Shown in pieces: positions 11,220 to 23,900 of a stretch of 64,000 nt of DNA (position 1 is the first letter of the stretch; every line of letters begins with the position of its first letter). This stretch comes from Beaufortia kweichowensis. Taxonomy: Eukaryota; Chordata; Actinopteri; Cypriniformes; Gastromyzontidae. Below the pieces are notes generated by a model. That model did no database searches. It saw nothing but the letters and a program-made list of their open reading frames with translations, and was not told where the DNA came from. The stretch is from positions 13,998,881 to 14,062,880 of the forward strand of contig CM032797.1 in the NCBI GenBank assembly GCA_019155185.1, given 5' to 3'. The position numbers and the translations under genes were made by a program.

Positions 11220-14200
11220 ATGGATGAGCCAAATATACTGCGACGACGTGGTCTTCAGGTAAGATATTTTTATGCATAAGCGCACAATTGTTTTGTTACG
11301 ATAGTTAAAAACGCAGCATTTATAGTTTTTAAATAATGGGATATAGGTTAAAGTGGTTATAAAGACTAAACTAAACTCCATAAAGCCAACATGTTTCGTC
11401 AATATACATCAGCATATTTAGTATTTATGTTAAATTGTAATGAAAATCAATGCGGTGTGTCTTAATGTCAATGATTATTTATTAATCGACACGCTTAATT
11501 CACACTGAGCAGAATATAGCTGTGTGTAATAATTAGCAATGTTTTTGGCTTGATAAGAGATTGGCGTGTGCTTGTAAATAAACGCTCCCTTTGGTCTGAT
11601 GGATTATACACCATTTAAGTGGAAAGTTCCTGTAGTGTTGATCGGAAATAATAATAATAGAACAAACGTATGCATTTGATACTTGGTAAAAATGATTTCC
11701 AGCTGTCCTGTGCACGTTTCAGGTTGACAAACTGATAATAGTCAACACGTTTCATCAGTTGTTGCCATGGTGACGAAAGCAATTGTTGTGCTCCAATCTG
11801 TTTATGCTTTGTCTTTCATCCTTTCTCCAATATTATTAGATTCGTGACCATCCCATCTGCTTAAATTCAATTTGGTTTTTTTTTAGGTGTTTTCCATTGT
11901 GCATTTGCATATAAGCCTGAATAACATAACTGTTATAAGAGAAAGGGCTGACTGGTTTTCTGTCTACACATGTCAGGTCTAACCAGTTACTAAAACGTGT
12001 CTCTTGTTGTTCCAACAGCTTTATTTGCATGCACGTACAAGTGTGATTGTATAAAACAAAACGTATGACACATATGTTATGATTTTTGACCAATGACATC
12101 TGATGCTGCAGTGTAAATTTATTTAGTTTATTTTCAAACACATCTTTTAGTATGAGTACCCTAATGCTTAGTTTATGAATAATGTATACATCCATTAGGA
12201 AAGGTTAGGCACAAAAAGACTAAAGAAGAAACAAGAAAACCTTTGTTTTTGGTTATTTACAAGACCCATCTCTGCATCCAGAGCAACACAGTGCGCTACA
12301 TTGACAGTCCCCTTGGAACACAGCAACATACTAAGCGTCTAAGATACTGCTACTCCTTTTAAAACAAGACGAGAAGACACAAACATCTCCTGCTTCTTAG
12401 TTTTAGCGCATTTATATCTAAGCAGCAATGAGATGGACTGTTCTATCATCAATGGTTTTACTGAAAGCCTTTTTCAATTCTCATTTGGCCTGAAAATTAC
12501 TTGTAATGGAGCTGAAGATCACACATATTAATAAATATCTTAAAATGTCATTTTAGATATATGAAATTTTCTTCTGTAGAATACAATAGGTGATATCATG
12601 TGCTATTTGCCATACAGTTATAATTAGCATGGATTGTCGCATTCAAGCTTCAGAAAGGAAACCCAGTAGTAATACAATAATGTTACCTTTTGTCTTCAAA
12701 TCTTCAAGGTGTGAGAAGTATCCATAGCCTCATACATCCAGAAGGATCCTTCAAACATTTAGAAGACACTACAATCATTCTTCAGCCTAAGGAAATGTTA
12801 TACTGAAAAGCTCCAAAATTAGCAATGAATTTAAAGACACTGAAAAACATGAATTCTTGTAAGGATTTGGCACATGGCAAACATTAATCACTCTTTGATT
12901 TGGCCTGAAATAAATTAAATGCCTTACAGATTATTATTGTAATAAATTAAAAAGCACTGTCACAAAAATTTGATGCAAAGTCTTTAGAATTTAATATACA
13001 ACAGAATATATTTTGTTGTGTGTATCACCTTAATTAAATAACTCATCCATTAGTCTCACAAGCTTTAAGGTCTTCTTTGTTCATCCTTTATATTTTTATT
13101 AAATGCAGTATTAGTGGATGATCTATTTTGCATTGCTAAAATAAAATAGCACCTATTTTACTTTATAAACAAAAGTATTAAACGTGACTGGCTAAGTTAT
13201 TAAATTAACTATGAATCTTTATTACCTTCCAGAAGGAACTGAGCCTTCCACGAAGAGGAAATATGTAAGTACATTTCTTATTTTAATCCAATATTTTGTC
13301 AACCCCACATCTATATGTCATTTATAGGTTTCATGAAAATTTCCTTAGTACCATAGTGTATTTCAGCCCCAAACACACTCTTTGCATAAAATATTGATTT
13401 TTTTTCTTTTTACCTTTTCACTATGATTCGAAAGCCAAGCCAGAGTTTTAAAAGTTTTAAGAGATTTGTTGCCTTATAGTAAGAAACGTTAAACACGTTC
13501 TATGCACGTTAAGGGGGCGGGTTTAGTGGCCCCGGCATAGTGACGTTTACACCCCACCGTGACCCTTCTTTCAGTTAGGCGCTATGACAACTTCCTCTAA
13601 TCCACACACCCGATTTTCTTTTATTGTTGCCCTAAACTCATAATGGTTATAGTGGTTTTGCTCCATCTTTAAACGCGCGAGTATCGTCCGCTTCGATGGA
13701 TAGTCTTTGGTGCTGTGACAGGGCTCGAGTATTATCAGACGATGGCAGATTGTAAAGCAATGTGCTAATGTGTCACTTGTGAAAAAATAAGGCGATGATG
13801 GCATCAGCGCTGTTGTACTTAAGGCGCTTTCTGTTTACCTCTCCGTATCTTGTGCAATGGAGTCGACGTGGAGTTTGTTTAGACATCACAACCCTTTCTC
13901 GTTACGATGTTGCGTTGTATCATCGATGAGGATTTGTTGACTGTGGGCATAAAGAAGACGAACACATCGACATCATGTCTGATCGGAATTACTGGACGGT
14001 TTGCCCGAGTTACAAAAGTCAGTTCGTTTCTGGAGGTTTAGTAAAACGACCCAAGAGGTAATGATAAGTTTAAGTATATCACTTTATATTTGGATTCATC
14101 TTCGACGTTGCTCCGTAATTTACAAACTTGGTGCAACTTGGAAAAAATCCCTGACACGAACGAGAGAAACGCGCTAGTTTTATTGATAAGTAGATCAGTT

Positions 14201-17200
14201 TTCAAACCCGCAAATGGGTCAGTATTCTCAAATAGTTGCTTTTAATCATTGTCTACCTCGTCTACACGCTGTTTTTCCACCCAGCCCATTTTTGTTTCCG
14301 ATAGTAAACGTGGCCCATGCGAGGCTGTAAGCGTCTGCTGTTCATTGTCCGGTTGGCGGCTAACCGTGTGTTTTACATACACTTTATATACAATTCAGTC
14401 GTCGCCAGTATGTTGTAATCGTTTCATTGCTGTATTTTAATAGAAAAGCCCAGCTGTAATGTAATCCGTAGTGAACTGTTTAAACCAATAGTTATGAAAT
14501 TTATGATGTATTGTTTTTGCATAAAGTTATATATTTTAATGATTTGTTAAATATGTATGCATCTAGTGGATTGTGGTGACACACGCTTTAAGAAAATTAA
14601 CCATGGTTTTATTACAGTAAAATATAGAAACCATTTTGCCATGTATTGCCATACAGTAGTTAAATTACAAATATTAAACTATGGTTACAACAGTGAGACG
14701 TTAGTAAATTTGTGGTTAGTGGTCTTCTACAAGTTAAAATTATTATAATTAAACCATAATTTATAAGGGATCCTAAATTCAAAGCATTTAGATGCAACAG
14801 TTTGCATTGTAATATAGTCATTTACACTGGCCTGATCCCAATTTTATATAGAACCTGTTTGTAAACTTACATTGATATGTTATGGTCCATAATGTTGTGG
14901 TAAAAAACATTTTCTGAATAATGATCATGAGTTTTCTTTTCAAAGTAACCGCAACAAAAGAAGGAGTCTGGCTCCATCTCCAACCCTATCAAGACCTCTC
15001 TCACCCCTTCCCTTCCAAACCGGTAGCTATAATAACTACATTTCGTTCCTCTCTTAATTAAGATAATGAAAGATGTTTGATTTACACTGTCAATGATGAT
15101 AAACAGAGATAAGCACAATATGCTTGCACAGCCTTGCCCACTGTTTAAATATGTCAGTGGCTGGCAATTTAACTGCGTAAACACTAGTCATTGCAGAGTT
15201 GCTTTGGCATCCAATAACACTTCAAAGCAACCAGCCATTGTGTGTGTATTTACCATAGAATGTATGTTTTCTGCAGGCAGCAGTCCACAGGACAGTCCCA
15301 GAAATGTCTCCAGTAGTCCCTCTGTTAATTTCCCATTCATACGGAGGTAAGGCACCACACTACCTATGTGTCCAGATTGTTACATTCTGGTATTTTCTGT
15401 TACATCTTAAATGCCCTTTCTTAGTGTCAGTATTAGAGCAAAGATTGAGAGTGATCCACTGATAGGCTTTTTAGCTGGCTAATAAGATTCTGTGTTTGCT
15501 GCAGTTGCCCTCGAGGCTGTGCTGGGGATGGAAAGCTTGGCATTTGTCACAGCAATTATTGTCAAGTCAGCGTGTCCCCTCATTACTTTATGCTGCCATG
15601 ATGATGTACTGAGGCATTATCCGCTTTTATTATTGCTTGCTCATACTCCTTGAACTGATAGGACCCTATACCTTTCTACAGCTCAATGACGATGGAATAT
15701 TTTGACTTTATTATGGCCCACAAATATCCATCTATTTGTAGATACAGATTTGGATACTGTATTTAAATCATTTTAGCCTAATTTGAATGATCTTTGCATT
15801 ACACTATGTCCTAACCAAGCATGGAGTGAGAAGATTTTAGTGTTAAGCATTAAGCATCCCCACACTGAAATCAAAAATGCTGATGATGGTGAACATATTC
15901 ACAGGTTTTGAGAACAGTGTGTCAACAAGTGTGTTTGCAGCTACAGAGTTTAAAACTAACACTTAACTTGTATTTTCATGGTTTCTGTGATGCTTGACCA
16001 ACTGCTTTACAAACCAACTATGCTTTTTATTATTATGTGTGTGGAACATGGGGGATTTTTCATGATATCTAGTTCTAAATGTGGAAAATCTTCAATCTTG
16101 TACTTGTTTCCTATTTAATATACATTAATGGCTAAAAGCGATGTTTGGGTGGGCATATTTGCTTTTAATGTCCCCGTAGGTTAGAATTAACCATCAAGAG
16201 ATGATCTGTCTTAAAACAGACAAAACTAAACTTTTAAGAGATTTATTGTTTAAAATTATTTGGCAAAAAAGCCAATTACAGCATATCATGGATTGTGGGT
16301 TTTGTTCACATATACAAAAAATGCATAGAAAAAAACAAAAAGCTCAAAAGAAATAAGGCAAACATTGACTACAATTACTATATCTGTTATTAATATTTGT
16401 TGATCCTCTTTTGAAGTCATTCTCCTGAGCCTTGACTCAGTAAGCTTTGTACATATGTTGTGTGTAAGTTTTTTTACAAAGCTTTCTTAAATTCTTCCCC
16501 AATGCTGAGACTTCGTTTACGCTCCAAATGTACCTGTAAAACTCAAATTCAACATTTAAATACACCTTTAATAGTATATTTAAATGAAAACAGAATACAT
16601 CAGTTTTTTGGACTTTACTTTTATTCAGGACTGTACATAAAACTTTGGATATATGTCCATTGAATGTTTAATGTTGGCAGGGTTACACCACAAAAGTAGA
16701 AACCAAACAACCACAGGAAGCAAAACTCTCATTATTATTGCAATAATACCTTATCGCTTTTTACTTGGTTTTTGGTTTGCTTAGAGCACAGTTTTACTTA
16801 ATACTTATCACATTATACATAATACTACAGTGGAACATCAGCATTACCATATAGTGAAATGGTAAATGATTTGTGCACTTCATGTAAATCTGTCTGCTAA
16901 ATATATGTAAGGAGCACCTAGTAAATGTTTAGTCATTATGGTCATAGCTCTAGGGAATAACCTGTACTCTCATCCAGAGAATCTGAATATAAAGACCTTA
17001 CATTAAAGTGTCTCACTGTTATCTCTGGCCTATTATAGAGCGGATACACGAAGATGGTCTGTGGCATCCGTCTCGTCTGGCTATGGAACCAATCCACCCA
17101 GTTCTGCTGTTTCAGTGAGTAGGCCACTGTCATTTATTCTGAAAAGACGCTCTTTGTTTTCCTCTTCTTAGGCTGTTTTCCCACTAATTAGCCAACAATG

Positions 17201-17910
17201 CATAACACACAGTCTCTTTCAGCTTATCATAAGAAATGTGATGTGATATATATTCTCTTTGCTCTTGGAGAGCACTTCAACAACTGTGATAGGTACACGG
17301 CATGCTGAATTTGCTTATTAATGTAGCTCTGCACACCTGAGCCGTATGAATGGGTGTTTTGTTAAAATATTGATGACTTTCACTGGGTTACATTAATACC
17401 ATCATTTTTTTATTTAAATAACTAAATAAGTTTAATAATGTTAATCCTGGTTAATTTTATGTAGTGGTGGATATTGCGAAGAGTTGATTTATTTTCAGGA
17501 AATTTGTTAGAAAAGGACCCTTTCTCTGTTTTGAAATGTTGCATGGCTATTCATGGCTCATGCAGTGAGGTCAGCCTTGTTTAACAATGTCCTATTGAGC
17601 TTGTGTCAGTGAACACTTTATTCAGAGAAAAGCTGTGAAGCTTCTGTCCTCCAAGCACTGGTCCTGTCATGTGCTCTTCTGCTCATTCTTCCAGATATGT
17701 GAGTTTAGGCTTGGGCTTAAATGACCATCACTACCACTAGCTAGAAGAGAAAATGTAGCTTTCTTTATGAAGTGCACAGACCAATATGCACTGTATATTG
17801 CCTGCCCAGCTAATATGTGTCATTTTTTATTTTTGATCATATTGTTTTAAGTATTGGTTTACTATTTATTATCTTGAATTGTTACAAATCCACATTGTCA
17901 GAATGTTAAT

Positions 17911-17991
<81 letters not shown>

Positions 17992-20900
17992 CACTAGTCT
18001 TCCTCCTCCTCGCAGGAGCTCTTGCACCAGCTGCCCTCTCAGCCCACCCCAGATGACCTTCATCGCCTCTTCAAGCATTTTAGGAGCTCTGAGAGTGTGG
18101 CAGACGAGGATGGACAACCCTCTCCTTTCCGTCCTCGCTCAAGGAGTCTTAGGTCTCTGCTTTCAAGATTATGTTATGTAGTTTTGGAATGTTTGTCCAA
18201 ACAGAGCCACAGTTTTACACTGGAAAATCAATCTAAATGGCTCATTTATAGATTGTCTCTACATAAGGACACATGAGAAAATGTGTTACCTTCAGTCTTT
18301 GCTTTTGCCATGTTTGTAATTACTTTCTAATAAGCTAATGTTTACCAGCCCGTTCTACTCTTCACATTTGAACACCCTGTCTACAGGTCATGTAGATGTT
18401 TCTCCTTGACTTCAGATAATAAAATATTAGCATAGTTAATATTTGTTAATGACTGATTGTTTGAACCCATAACATTAGTTTGGTTATATAATGCAATTAA
18501 ACGAATAATACAGTTCATGTAATTATTGATTTTAATTAAACTACTTCCCTGTTTTAATTTGTAGCCCTGGGCGAACATGTGGGTCTTTCGATAACGAGAT
18601 TGTGATGATGAATCATGTCTACAAAGAGCGCTTTCCCAAGGTAATTGAGCTCTGACATTTAAATGTGGCTTTCATTATAGACGTGAGCAGCACTGGGTGT
18701 AATGTCATCACATGTTGTTTACTTTGTTAAAATTGTGGCTGTGGGAAAATTGGCTGCCTTGTTGCTGCAGACAAAACAAATGACAGTCACCTACGCAGTC
18801 TCACGGCGTTTCGTCACTCTTGCAGGCCACGGCTCAGATGGAGGGGAGGTTGCTGGCTGTGATCGCTGACTTCTCCCCAGACAGCGCTCCTCCTCTTGCT
18901 GATGGAGTGCTGGGCTTCATTCAGCACCAGCTGGTCGAGCTTGTCCGAGACTGTCTGGAGAAGTCTAGGAAGGGTCTCATCACATCTCGATACTTCGTGG
19001 AACTCCAGGAAAAAATAGAAAATTTGCTGCATGAGGTAGAAGCTCATTACGTACCTGAAGTTAAGACAATGCAGTGACTTCTAAAGCCATGTTAGCAGCT
19101 ACTTTTTCACGTAGTTGATTTGATGTTTTAATCAATTAACAACTCCAATTTGTAGATACATGAATATAGATATACATGAATCTAGCAGGAATTAGGACAA
19201 AATCTCTCTCTCCAACCATTAGGACTGGCTGGTTTTTAAGAGCAGTGATTGTTTACTGACAGAGAGCCTTGTGTCTCTAGAACTGTAGTTATTGCTTTTA
19301 TTAAGCACTGTTCCCTTCACTTATTTTCTGAAAATGACATTCAGATAGCACTGTACTATAGCACTGTGGTGTTTTAATTTGCTGAGGTACAGAGTTCCAG
19401 CATTGAATCTATAAAAGGACGCGTCTCTGTGCTTTTGTTATAAAATAAACTGGCAGCCTTCATTCCTCATACCAAGCCACTGTTGTCATATGAGGTTCTG
19501 CTGGAACAAGTGAGGCAGTATTGCTGGTACTTGTGTACCCAGGCAGTCATGTTCAGTCTATGAAAGGAAACATGGTTAATTAGGGCAAGTAAGAGTCTGT
19601 CTTGTCTCCCCGAGGAGCTCTTGCTTCATGCTTTTGGAGTCATGAAAGGCAGAATTAAGCAAAAGGAAAGTGGTCATGGTACAACAAATTATATTTCCAG
19701 CTGTCAGAATGATGGAGGCTGTGTACTTGATTTTAAAGGAATACAAAAATCTCGTGATGCTCCAAAGCGATATGATTTATTCTAAACAAAAAATGATTCA
19801 ATGATCTGGTCACAGAGTTGATGATTATCAGGAAATGAGTTACATTTTGGTTTCCTCACACAAGTTGTCATATAACCTCAAAAGAGTTGGAGAATAGAGC
19901 ATTAAGTCGTATGAAGTAGATTTCTTTCTGTTTTGGATTGTAACAGATGTGGTTAATGTTAACTATTGTTGTGTGGAAAACGGGTGCATGAAAAAAGCAT
20001 GCGGTTTGTAGTGACTTGAGGAGTAAATAACAGAATTTTCACTTTTGGGTGAATTATTTCTTCAGACGCATTATCTAAAATGTCATCATTAGCTTAAGGG
20101 GTTATATGGACTTGTTCCAAGATTACCAAGATGATATCCATCTACTTCTGATACATATCACGTTTAACTGGGTCATTTACTTCTGGAACTTTTACCATTT
20201 GAGAACTTTTGTCTAACATATCCTCCAGACTTCATGTTAAAAATGGAGGTTGTTTTGGCCTTGTAAAGTTGATTTGAATTGGCCTTGTGTGTTTTCTCAC
20301 AGGCATATGAACGCTCTGAGAGTGAGGAAGTGACTGTTATCGGCAAACTTGTAAAGAAGATTCTCATCATTATTTCCAGGCCTGCAAGACTCCTGGAATG
20401 TCTGGTAAAATGATGACTAACTAATTCTGTGTAAAATGAAATTCTTTATTTATCACATTTGTATTGAATTATAATGTAACTTTAACTAACTGTATGATTC
20501 TTAGTTTATTAATCTCAATCTAATCTGATTTTATAACACAAACTCACTTTATGTATTTTTGAATGACCTACCAGGAATTTGACCCTGAAGAGTTTTATCA
20601 AAGACTTGAGGTTGCAGAGGGTCATGCAAAAGTTGGTCAGGGAATCAAGACGGATATCCCTCGATACATCATCAGTCAGCTTGGTCTCACCCGAGACCCC
20701 CTGGAGGGTATAAACTTAATCTCTTTATCTATCCAGCACCCTCATATTCATCAGTTTTTGTCTTTTATAAAATGCAATTATAGCTCAACAGGTTATTGAT
20801 ATTCTTCTCTTTTTGTGTTCAGAAATGGTGCAGCTTGAGCAAAACAACTCGAGCAGTCCAAACAGAGAATTAGATGACACTGCAGAGGTAACAAAACAGA

Positions 20901-23900
20901 GCAATGGCATGATAAAATTTAGTGTTGAAATTAGAAGTTGTGTGCTCTGTTCATCAGTGAGCATTCTGTTTTCTGCTTCAGAATCGTCCGGGTATCACAA
21001 CGCCTCGAAGGAAACCTCTGGAAAGAGATTTTGAAACTATAAAGCTCATCAGCAATGGGGCTTATGGGTGAGCTTGCACTTACTGTAAATTTTTATCAAA
21101 AGAGGTGCCATGGTAATATAGCCCTAGCTAAATGTAGGTTGTAGGTGGTTCCCAAAATTTTCCAATCAGCTCTGATACTAATTCAAGAGTTGACTCACAG
21201 GGCCGTGTACCTGGTACGGCATCGTGGGACGCGGCAACGATTTGCTATGAAGAAGATCAACCGGCAAAACTTGATTCTGAGGAACCAGATCCAGCAGGTG
21301 TTTGTAGAGCGAGACATCCTGACTTTTGCAGAGAACCCCTTTGTGGTGAGCATGTTCTGCTCCTTTGAGACACGACGCCACCTCTGCATGGTCATGGAGT
21401 ATGTGGAGGGTGAGTCAGAGTTTCTTTATCTCCTCTTTTATCACTTTTACAAAGTCTGCAGCTATAACACATTTGAATGTGAAATTACCCTTGCAGGTGG
21501 GGACTGTGCAAATTTACTGAAGAATATGGGTCCCTTGCCAGTGGATATGGCCAGAATGTACTTTGCGGAGACGGTTTTGGCACTTGAGTATCTTCATAAT
21601 TATGGCATAGTGCACAGAGATCTCAAACCTGACAAGTAAGAGGTTTTTTTAATTATGAAATCGAATTCTGCAGTGGCAGATATTGCATTCCTGGTGTTGG
21701 CTTCATGTTTTTCTTCCAGCTTACTCATAACGTCAATGGGGCACATTAAACTGACTGACTTCGGCTTGTCTAAAGTCGGTTTAATGAATATGACCACGAA
21801 TCTGTATGAGGGACACATGGAAAAGGATACCGGAGAGTTCATTGATAAACAGGTCAGTCTACCCATACATGCATAACACGCATCAAATACTGTAGAAATA
21901 AATAATAGGTTTAAAGAGATAGTTCACCCAAATTTTTTTATTATTTACTCACCCTCATGTCATGTCAAACCTGTATGACTTTCTTGCAGAACACAGAAGA
22001 TGATATTTTGCAAAACGCTGGTTACCGGCACCCATTCACTTTCATAGTATGGACACAAGGTTCAATGGAAGTCAATGGGTGCCAGTAACCAGCATTTTGC
22101 AAAATATCTTCTTTTGTGTTCCACAAAAGAAAGAATCATATACAGGGTTTGAATGACATAAGGGTGAAACTATTTTGGGTAAACTATCCCTTTAAGTAAA
22201 GGATAATGTACAGCCAGCCAGTTGTTATTGCTCTCAAGTCTCATTTGCAGTCAAATACATTGAAACTTACTCACTCTTAAGAATCATTTGCATTTGGCAT
22301 CACTGACATTAAACCTGACAACATGTCTCATCACGAGGCAAGTTGTAACTGCTTCAGAATATTGCTTCTCAAATAAAAAACTTTATGATGCTTCAGTCAA
22401 AATAGTGTTTTACAGAAGAGTTTTGAATGACATGATGGTGAGTAAAGCATTTCCACCGTGAATAAACCGTTTCTTTAAGAATTGTCTCTGTTGTCTTCCA
22501 GGTCTGTGGCACTCCAGAGTACATTGCACCAGAGGTGATCTTGAGGCAAAGTTATGGGAAACCTGTGGACTGGTGGGCCATGGGTATTATTCTGTATGAG
22601 TTCCTGGTGGGTTGTGTCCCTTTTTTCGGAGACACACCGGAAGAGCTCTTTGGCCAGGTGGTCAGTGGTAAGAATTAAACCAATTTGCCCCTATTTTCTA
22701 CATAAAACATTTAGTTACAATACTGACAGTATTAAAATTGCTTGCTAGTGTATCACTATCAATATTAATTAATATTAAATCAATAAGTGAGAGTTTGTTC
22801 TAAACCTCAACAAATTTAAATAGCATATGGACTTAAAGGTGGTCTTTTGACTTAACCTTTGATAGACCATCCTTTAGAAAATGTAAAGTATCTCATTCGT
22901 ATTGTGTTTGTTTATGTTTCTCTCACTTCACAGATGAAATCGAGTGGCCCGAGGGTGATGATGCACTGCCTGCTGATTCTCAAGACCTTATCACAAAACT
23001 GTTGAGGCAAAGTCCCTTAGAGCGCTTGGGCACTGGTGCGTGTTCCTATCTCACCCTAATAAACGCCTATTGATAATAAAGATATCCAATATCATGGTTG
23101 CTCATTAATTTAGACAGACAATTGAATCGTGTGATGTAACCTGCAGGTGGAGCATCAGAAGTCAAACACCACATCTTCTTCCACGGTCTGGACTGGAGCG
23201 GACTGTTGAGACAGAAAGCGGAGTTCATTCCACAGCTTGAAACCGAAGAAGACACAAGCTACTTTGACAGTAGGTGGCTCCCTTGCTCTTATTTTGAATC
23301 AGACATATGATGCAGACGTAACCAAATCTGCTGTTCATCTGCTGTTCAGCACGTTCTGACAGGTACCACCATTCTGAAGAAGATGACGAAACAAACGATG
23401 ATGAATCTTATCAGGAGATCAAGTTTTCATCCTGCTCGCACCGCTTCAGCAAGGTGAAAGAGCTGAACGTGCATAATATTATCTTATAACGACGCCTTTT
23501 AGTCGGCTGATGTTAAACCAGCATTTTTCCCTTTAGGCTATTATGCAGGCTAATCTGAATGACTTGTTTGTGTCATGTGAATCAGGTTTACAGTAGCTCG
23601 GAGCAGCTGGCTTCGCCCTCCAACTTCAGCCTGTCCTCTTCTGAACGGAGCTGCAGTGAAGAGAAGGAGGACAGATGGGATGGTCATTCATTGCTCTCTC
23701 CAGGAGAATCCCCCAGACAGCTGACAAGCAGTGACAGGAAGCAGGATAGCCAGATGAGCAGGTGGGGAAAAACAGTTATGTCTACAATAGGCATACTATA
23801 CTACTGTAACTGTAGTATATAGCTTGAATACTGGTGTACTGGAAGCACAGATGTGCACATCATTTCCAATATACTGAACAAACTGGAGGTAATAATATCT

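Noticed and set aside
11836..12195. 119-codon minus-strand frame
   Set aside because: AT-rich, no family motif, lies within a mast3 intron; probably chance.
17879..18181. 100-codon frame with a long SLSLSL run
   Set aside because: It is the (TC)n microsatellite read through in the wrong frame into the mast3 exon; the real exon starts at 17998 in another frame.
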